Translations under genes and position numbers: made by a program
Shown here: positions 7,556-10,525 of the stretch, in pieces
Position numbering within the stretch: the stretch's first letter is position 1
How the letters are laid out: the number at the start of each line of letters is the position of its first letter
Assembly (NCBI GenBank): GCA_005877565.1
Contig: VBOK01000100.1
Span: forward strand, 1-10,525
Length of the DNA: 10,525 nt
From: Nitrospirota bacterium
Lineage (GTDB): Bacteria > Nitrospirota > Nitrospiria > Nitrospirales > NS-4
Direction of reading: 5' to 3'
The notes under the pieces: generated by a model
Seen by the model: only the letters and a program-made list of their open reading frames with translations
What the model was told of the DNA's origin: nothing
Databases searched by the model: none

Positions 7556-7906
7556 ATGTTCAGGCAGATGCTGCGATCGAAGATCCACCGGGCGACGGTC
7601 ACCGACGCCTGCCTGGAGTATGAGGGCAGCCTGACCGTGGACGAATCGCTGCTGGAAGCGGCTGGCATCCTGCCCTACGAAGCCGTCGTGATCTCCAACC
7701 TCAACAACGGGGAGCGGTTCACGACCTACGTGATCCCTGGCGAACGGAGGAGCGGCACGATCTCGCTGAACGGCCCGACGGCCCGCAAGGGCGCGGTGGG
7801 CGACAAGATCATCATCTTCTGCTACGAGTTCTACAACGAGGATGAGATCAAGCGGCACGAGCCCCGCATCATCAAGGTGGACGAGAAGAACCGGGTGGTG
7901 TCCTAG
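7556..7906 (+). CDS. panD: Aspartate 1-decarboxylase precursor
   Basis: Decarboxylates L-aspartate to beta-alanine for pantothenate and coenzyme A. The 116-aa proenzyme self-cleaves between Gly24 and Ser25. Both are present in EYEGSLTV, and the new N-terminal serine becomes the pyruvoyl cofactor. Other known active-site residues fall at exactly the expected positions: Lys9, Tyr22, Arg54, Thr57, Tyr58 and Asn72. The protein therefore looks fully functional, with beta chain 1-24 and alpha chain 25-116. A GAGG ribosome site (7542-7545) lies at the end of gatC. The stop codon directly abuts the gatA ATG with no gap. Its position between gatC and gatA is unusual in metabolic terms, although all three products act on aspartate or aspartyl-tRNA. 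Maturation factors such as PanM/PanZ are not seen here. Confidence 0.97.
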   Translation: MFRQMLRSKIHRATVTDACLEYEGSLTVDESLLEAAGILPYEAVVISNLNNGERFTTYVIPGERRSGTISLNGPTARKGAVGDKIIIFCYEFYNEDEIKRHEPRIIKVDEKNRVVS

Positions 7907-9259
7907 ATGTCGCTACGCAGGATGACGCTCTTCGAGCTCAAGGACAAATTCGTGAAGGGCGAAGTCTCGGCCGTCGAGATCGTGAAGGCCTATTTCCAGC
8001 GCATCATGCTGGTCGAGTCCAAGATCAAGGCGTACATCACGACGGCGAAGAGAGACGCGCTGGTGAAGGAAGCCAACGAGCTCGACTACACGCTCAGCAA
8101 GTGGCGGAAGACCACGCCGCTCATGGCCATGCCGATCGCGGTCAAGGACAACATCTGTACCGAAGGTGTCAAGACCACCTGCGGCTCGCGCATGCTGGAG
8201 AACTTCGTGCCGCCGTACGATGCCACGGTGGTGGCCCGCATGAAAGAGTATGGGTACTACCTGATCGGCAAGACCAACATGGATGAGTTCGCGATGGGCT
8301 CTTCGACCGAGAACTCAGCCTTCGGGCCGACGCGGAACCCCTGGAACCTGGCCTATATCCCCGGCGGGTCCAGCGGGGGCTCGGCCGCGGCCGTGGCTGC
8401 CGAGCTGTGCGTGGCGGCGCTGGGGTCGGACACGGGGGGCTCGATCCGGCAGCCCGCCGCCTGCTGCGGCGTGGTGGGCCTCAAACCCACCTACGGCCGG
8501 GTGTCGCGCTACGGCTTGGTGGCCTTCGCCTCGTCGCTCGATCAGATCGGGCCGGTCACGAAGGACGTGCGGGACGCGGCCGTGATGATGCAGATGATCG
8601 CCGGCCACGATCCGCTGGAGGAGGTCGAGCTCGCGGTGCGGACGGCGATCATCCAGATGCAGGCGCTCAAGGCCGAGATCAAGGAGATCTCGCTCCCGAT
8701 GACGAAGTACGCCATCGCGACGTACTACCTGATCGCCACGGCGGAGGCGTCCTCGAACCTCGCCCGGTACGACGGCGTCAAGTATGGGTACCGCGCGGCG
8801 AAGGAGAAGGGCCTGCTGGAGATGTACATGAAGACCCGCCAGGAGGGCTTCGGCGCGGAGGTGAAGCGGCGCATCATGCTGGGGACCTACGCGCTGTCGG
8901 CTGGCTACTACGACGCGTACTACGGGAAGGCGCAGGCTGTGCGGACGCTGATCAAGCGGGACTTCGACGAGGCCTTCAAGGCAGTGGACGTGATCGTCAC
9001 GCCCACGATGCCTACGCCGGCCTTCAAGCTTGGGGAGAAGATTCAGGACCCCTTGCAGATGTACTTGTCGGACATCTACACGATTTCGGTGAACCTGGCG
9101 GGGGTGCCGGCCATCTCGCTTCCGTGCGGACTGAGCAACGGGAAGCTACCCATCGGCCTGCAGATCATCGGCCGGCCGTTCGAGGAGGAGAAGGTGCTCC
9201 GCGCCGCGTACGCCTACGAGCAGGCGACGGAGTGGCATTTGAAGAAGCCAGGGCTCTAA
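7907..9259 (+). CDS. gatA: Asp-tRNA(Asn)/Glu-tRNA(Gln) amidotransferase subunit A (with apparent internal deletion)
   Basis: The glutaminase subunit of GatCAB, an amidase-signature enzyme that releases ammonia and channels it to GatB. The catalytic Lys80 (AVKDNI), cis-Ser155 (GGSSGGS) and nucleophile Ser179 (DTGGSIRQP) are all present, one residue offset from the well-studied S. aureus numbering. The C-terminal half is also canonical (EASSNLARYDGVKYGYR, GFGAEVKRRIMLGTYALS, YYDAYYGKAQ, VNLAGVPAISLPCG). At 450 aa it is short for a family of about 475-490. The shortfall is in one place: after AGHDPLE (residue 238) the text jumps to EVELAVRTAI. This skips the usual stretch STS...DY...KGLRIGVPKEYF..G, about 35-40 residues that include a core beta-strand. 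The frame is kept, but folding is doubtful. Start ATG 7907 touches the panD stop. Another Met lies five codons in. Confidence 0.93.
   Translation: MSLRRMTLFELKDKFVKGEVSAVEIVKAYFQRIMLVESKIKAYITTAKRDALVKEANELDYTLSKWRKTTPLMAMPIAVKDNICTEGVKTTCGSRMLENFVPPYDATVVARMKEYGYYLIGKTNMDEFAMGSSTENSAFGPTRNPWNLAYIPGGSSGGSAAAVAAELCVAALGSDTGGSIRQPAACCGVVGLKPTYGRVSRYGLVAFASSLDQIGPVTKDVRDAAVMMQMIAGHDPLEEVELAVRTAIIQMQALKAEIKEISLPMTKYAIATYYLIATAEASSNLARYDGVKYGYRAAKEKGLLEMYMKTRQEGFGAEVKRRIMLGTYALSAGYYDAYYGKAQAVRTLIKRDFDEAFKAVDVIVTPTMPTPAFKLGEKIQDPLQMYLSDIYTISVNLAGVPAISLPCGLSNGKLPIGLQIIGRPFEEEKVLRAAYAYEQATEWHLKKPGL
8612..8626 (+). other. Apparent in-frame deletion seam inside gatA
   Basis: The family's conserved GHDPLDSTS context stops after CCG CTG GAG (8612-8620). 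The sequence resumes with GAG GTC GAG, which normally follows the GVPKEYF..G block. The seam contains CTGGAGGAG, which could be the remnant of a short direct repeat such as CTGGA present on both sides of the lost segment. That cannot be seen here and is inference. The estimated loss is 105-120 bp, a multiple of three. Confidence 0.7.
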
Positions 9260-9262
9260 GAG

Positions 9263-9336
9263 GTTAAACGTTAATCGTTAAACGTTAAACAGTCGGTGAG
9301 TGAGGAACGATTAACGATTAACGTATAACGAATAAC
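9263..9336. repeat. Inverted pair of heptamer arrays, element 2 (GTTAAAC type)
   Basis: Four head-to-tail heptamers on the left (9263-9290: GTTAAAC, GTTAATC, GTTAAAC, GTTAAAC) are followed by an 18-bp spacer. Four heptamers follow in opposite orientation on the right (9309-9336: GATTAAC, GATTAAC, GTATAAC, GAATAAC). GTTAATC is the exact complement of GATTAAC, and in straight register the arms match at 22 of 28 positions. Because 7 is not a multiple of 3, TAA recurs in all three frames of the plus strand in each arm. The left arm also supplies TAA in all three minus-strand frames. The element starts 3 bp after the gatA stop and ends about 12 bp before the next start codon. Confidence 0.85.
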
Positions 9337-9348
9337 GAGGCGAACAAC

Positions 9349-9765
9349 ATGATCATTGAGATTGCGGCGGGGATTGTGGCGGTGGCAGCGGTCGTGTTCG
9401 TGGCATTTCTCGTGCCGGTGCTGATCCAGTTCCGCAAGACGGCCGAGGAGTCGGCGCACCTGCTTCGGCGGATGAATGAGGATCTGCCGGTTCTGTTCAG
9501 GGAGGCGGCGCAGGCGGCGCAGAACGTGAACCAAGTGGCGGCCGAGATGCGGGAAGGCGTGGCCCGCGCGCGCGTGCTCGGAGAGGCGATGGGCGAAATC
9601 GGGGAGACGATCAATCAGATGAATGGATTCGCCAGGAGCTGGACAGGCCGCGTGCTGGTGAATGTGAGCAGCCTGCTGGCCGGGTTTCGGGCGGCGTACG
9701 GTGTGCTTAAGGAGAAATCGTCATCAAGTCATCATCAAGAAGGAGGTGGTTCCAATGGCGGCTGA
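9349..9765 (+). CDS. DUF948 family membrane-anchored protein
   Basis: A small protein of 138 aa with one N-terminal membrane helix (about residues 4-27, rich in Ile/Val/Ala). A long Ala/Glu/Gln-rich amphipathic region follows (about 30-100, containing EESAHLLRRMNEDLP and QAAQNVNQVAAEM) that should form a coiled coil. The tail is Ser/His/Gly-rich (SSSSHHQEGGG). This is the pattern of the DUF948 family, whose function is unknown to me. A GAGG ribosome site (9337-9340) directly follows heptamer element 2. The end overlaps the YtxH-like gene by 11 bp. DUF948 and YtxH-like genes often sit together, so the pair probably works jointly at the membrane (inference). Nothing links it mechanistically to GatCAB. 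Confidence 0.75.
   Translation: MIIEIAAGIVAVAAVVFVAFLVPVLIQFRKTAEESAHLLRRMNEDLPVLFREAAQAAQNVNQVAAEMREGVARARVLGEAMGEIGETINQMNGFARSWTGRVLVNVSSLLAGFRAAYGVLKEKSSSSHHQEGGGSNGG
9740..9747 (+). promoter_or_regulatory. Perfect Shine-Dalgarno of the YtxH-like gene
   Basis: AAGGAGGT, fully complementary to the anti-SD, lies 7 nt before the ATG at 9755. It fixes that start over the upstream in-frame GTG at 9701, and it is the strongest ribosome site in the window. Confidence 0.8.
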
Positions 9766-10057
9766 AGATAATGGCTTTTCATCGGGAGCAGTTGCATTTG
9801 CATTCTTAGCTGGGGCCATCATCGGCGCTGGCGCAGCCCTACTGGTGGCGCCTCAGACTGGAGCTGAGACGCGGAGGCTGCTCAGAGAATATGCCGAGAA
9901 AGCCGAAGATGAGATCCGGGAACGAATACCGGATGCCAAGGCTATGCTGGACTCAGCCATCGAGAAGGGAAAAGAGTTCGTCGGGGCGAAGAAATCCGCG
10001 CTTTCGTCGGCGATTGAAGCCGGGCGCGAGGCCATGAAGAAACAGCGGGCTTCCTAG
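9755..10057 (+). CDS. YtxH-like small membrane protein
   Basis: A 100-aa protein starting MAAEDNGFSSG. A Gly/Ala-rich membrane helix spans about residues 10-32 (FAFLAGAIIGAGAALLVAP). The family hallmark APQTGAETRRLLREY follows, then a charged helical region (EKAEDEIRERIPDAK, then EKGKEFVGAKKSAL). This is the YtxH/gas-vesicle-GvpP-like layout associated with general stress proteins in Firmicutes. Its exact role is not known. The ATG is set by a perfect Shine-Dalgarno inside the end of the DUF948 gene (11-bp overlap). The first third uses A/T-ending codons more than the neighbouring genes do, which may mark a separate history. gatB starts 6 bp downstream. Confidence 0.8.
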   Translation: MAAEDNGFSSGAVAFAFLAGAIIGAGAALLVAPQTGAETRRLLREYAEKAEDEIRERIPDAKAMLDSAIEKGKEFVGAKKSALSSAIEAGREAMKKQRAS

Positions 10058-10063
10058 CCAGTG

Positions 10064-10525
10064 ATGGCCTACGAAGTCGTCATCGGGCTGGAGGCGCACG
10101 CGCAGTTGCTGACTGCGTCCAAGATGTTCTGCGGCTGCAGCACGGCGTTCGGCGCGGTGCCGAACACTCAGACGTGCCCCGTTTGCCTGGGGATGCCGGG
10201 AGTCCTGCCGGTCATCAACCAGAAAGCGGTCGAGTTCGCCATCCGGACGGGGCTGGCGCTGAACTGCACGATCGCGCCGACGAACCGGTTCGCCCGCAAG
10301 AACTACTTCTACCCGGACCTGCCGAAGGGCTACCAGATTTCGCAGTACGAGCTGCCGATCTGCCAGGACGGCTGGGTAGAGATCGGGCAGAATGGGACGG
10401 CCAAGCGCATCCGCATCCGGCGGGCTCACCTGGAGGAGGACGCGGGTAAGAACCTGCACACCGGCATTGCGGGCGCGTCCCACGTGGACCTGAACCGGGC
10501 CGGGACCCCGCTGCTGGAGATCGTG
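10064..10525 (+). CDS. gatB: Asp-tRNA(Asn)/Glu-tRNA(Gln) amidotransferase subunit B (partial, 3' end outside window)
   Basis: The kinase/transamidase subunit of GatCAB. It activates the misacylated tRNA with ATP and adds ammonia delivered from GatA. The first 154 codons are present, about a third of the usual 475-485 aa. The opening YEVVIGLEAHAQL carries the Glu10/His12 metal-site pair. A zinc knuckle is formed by Cys23, Cys25, Cys38 and Cys41 (FCGCSTAFG, then TCPVCLGMPG). Further signatures are RKNYFYPDLPKGYQISQYE, HLEEDAGKNLH and DLNRAGTPLLEIV, ending exactly at the window edge. The ATG at 10064 is preceded directly by an in-frame GTG (10061) that could also serve. No strong ribosome site is visible, so coupling to the YtxH-like gene 6 bp upstream is likely. 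Confidence 0.96.
   Translation, partial: MAYEVVIGLEAHAQLLTASKMFCGCSTAFGAVPNTQTCPVCLGMPGVLPVINQKAVEFAIRTGLALNCTIAPTNRFARKNYFYPDLPKGYQISQYELPICQDGWVEIGQNGTAKRIRIRRAHLEEDAGKNLHTGIAGASHVDLNRAGTPLLEIV

Noticed and set aside
9325..9330. TATAAC as a -10 element for the DUF948 gene
   Set aside because: No -35-like hexamer lies 16-18 bp upstream. AT-rich heptamers produce -10 look-alikes by chance.
9263..9336. CRISPR array or phage attachment site
   Set aside because: The units are 7 bp with no spacers between them and no cas genes, integrase or tRNA gene nearby.
9701..9754. Longer YtxH-like protein starting at GTG 9701
   Set aside because: There is no ribosome site there, whereas a perfect Shine-Dalgarno precedes ATG 9755. 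The extension would be read across that site.

Overview
The window is a GC-rich, densely packed bacterial housekeeping region. No phage, transposon, CRISPR or toxin system is visible. Gene content and order (tmk-holB-metG facing away from DUF502-glmU-glmS-gatC-panD-gatA-(DUF948)-(YtxH)-gatB) and the protein flavour suggest a Nitrospirota/Nitrospira-like organism. That is inference from memory of the families, not a search result. The GatCAB genes imply that at least one of Asn-tRNA or Gln-tRNA is made by transamidation.

Left part (1-3273, minus strand): thymidylate kinase, DNA polymerase III delta-prime and methionyl-tRNA synthetase form a tight leftward operon (11-bp overlap, then an 11-bp gap). 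metG runs off the left edge. The 140-bp gap at 3274-3413 is a divergent promoter region with a plausible sigma70-type promoter for each direction.

Right part (3414-10525, plus strand): a DUF502 membrane protein, then glmU and glmS (UDP-GlcNAc supply for the cell wall), then gatC, panD, gatA, two small membrane-anchored proteins (DUF948 and YtxH-like), and gatB, which runs off the right edge. Most junctions are overlaps or gaps of 10 bp or less, so this looks like one long transcription unit. It is broken only by two gaps of about 90-100 bp. No gene-free stretch exceeds 300 bases.

Two things are out of the ordinary. First, glmS and gatA each seem to have lost an internal block: about 48 codons plus a frame change in glmS, and roughly 35-40 codons in frame in gatA, while the sequence on both sides is normal. 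Either these are real lesions in genes that should be essential, or the assembly has dropped sequence. Second, the only two sizeable gaps in the rightward operon each hold an inverted pair of degenerate 7-bp tandem arrays. The two arrays have unrelated heptamer sequences but the same layout, and together they bracket gatC-panD-gatA. These arrays are the best candidates here for an uncharacterised element.
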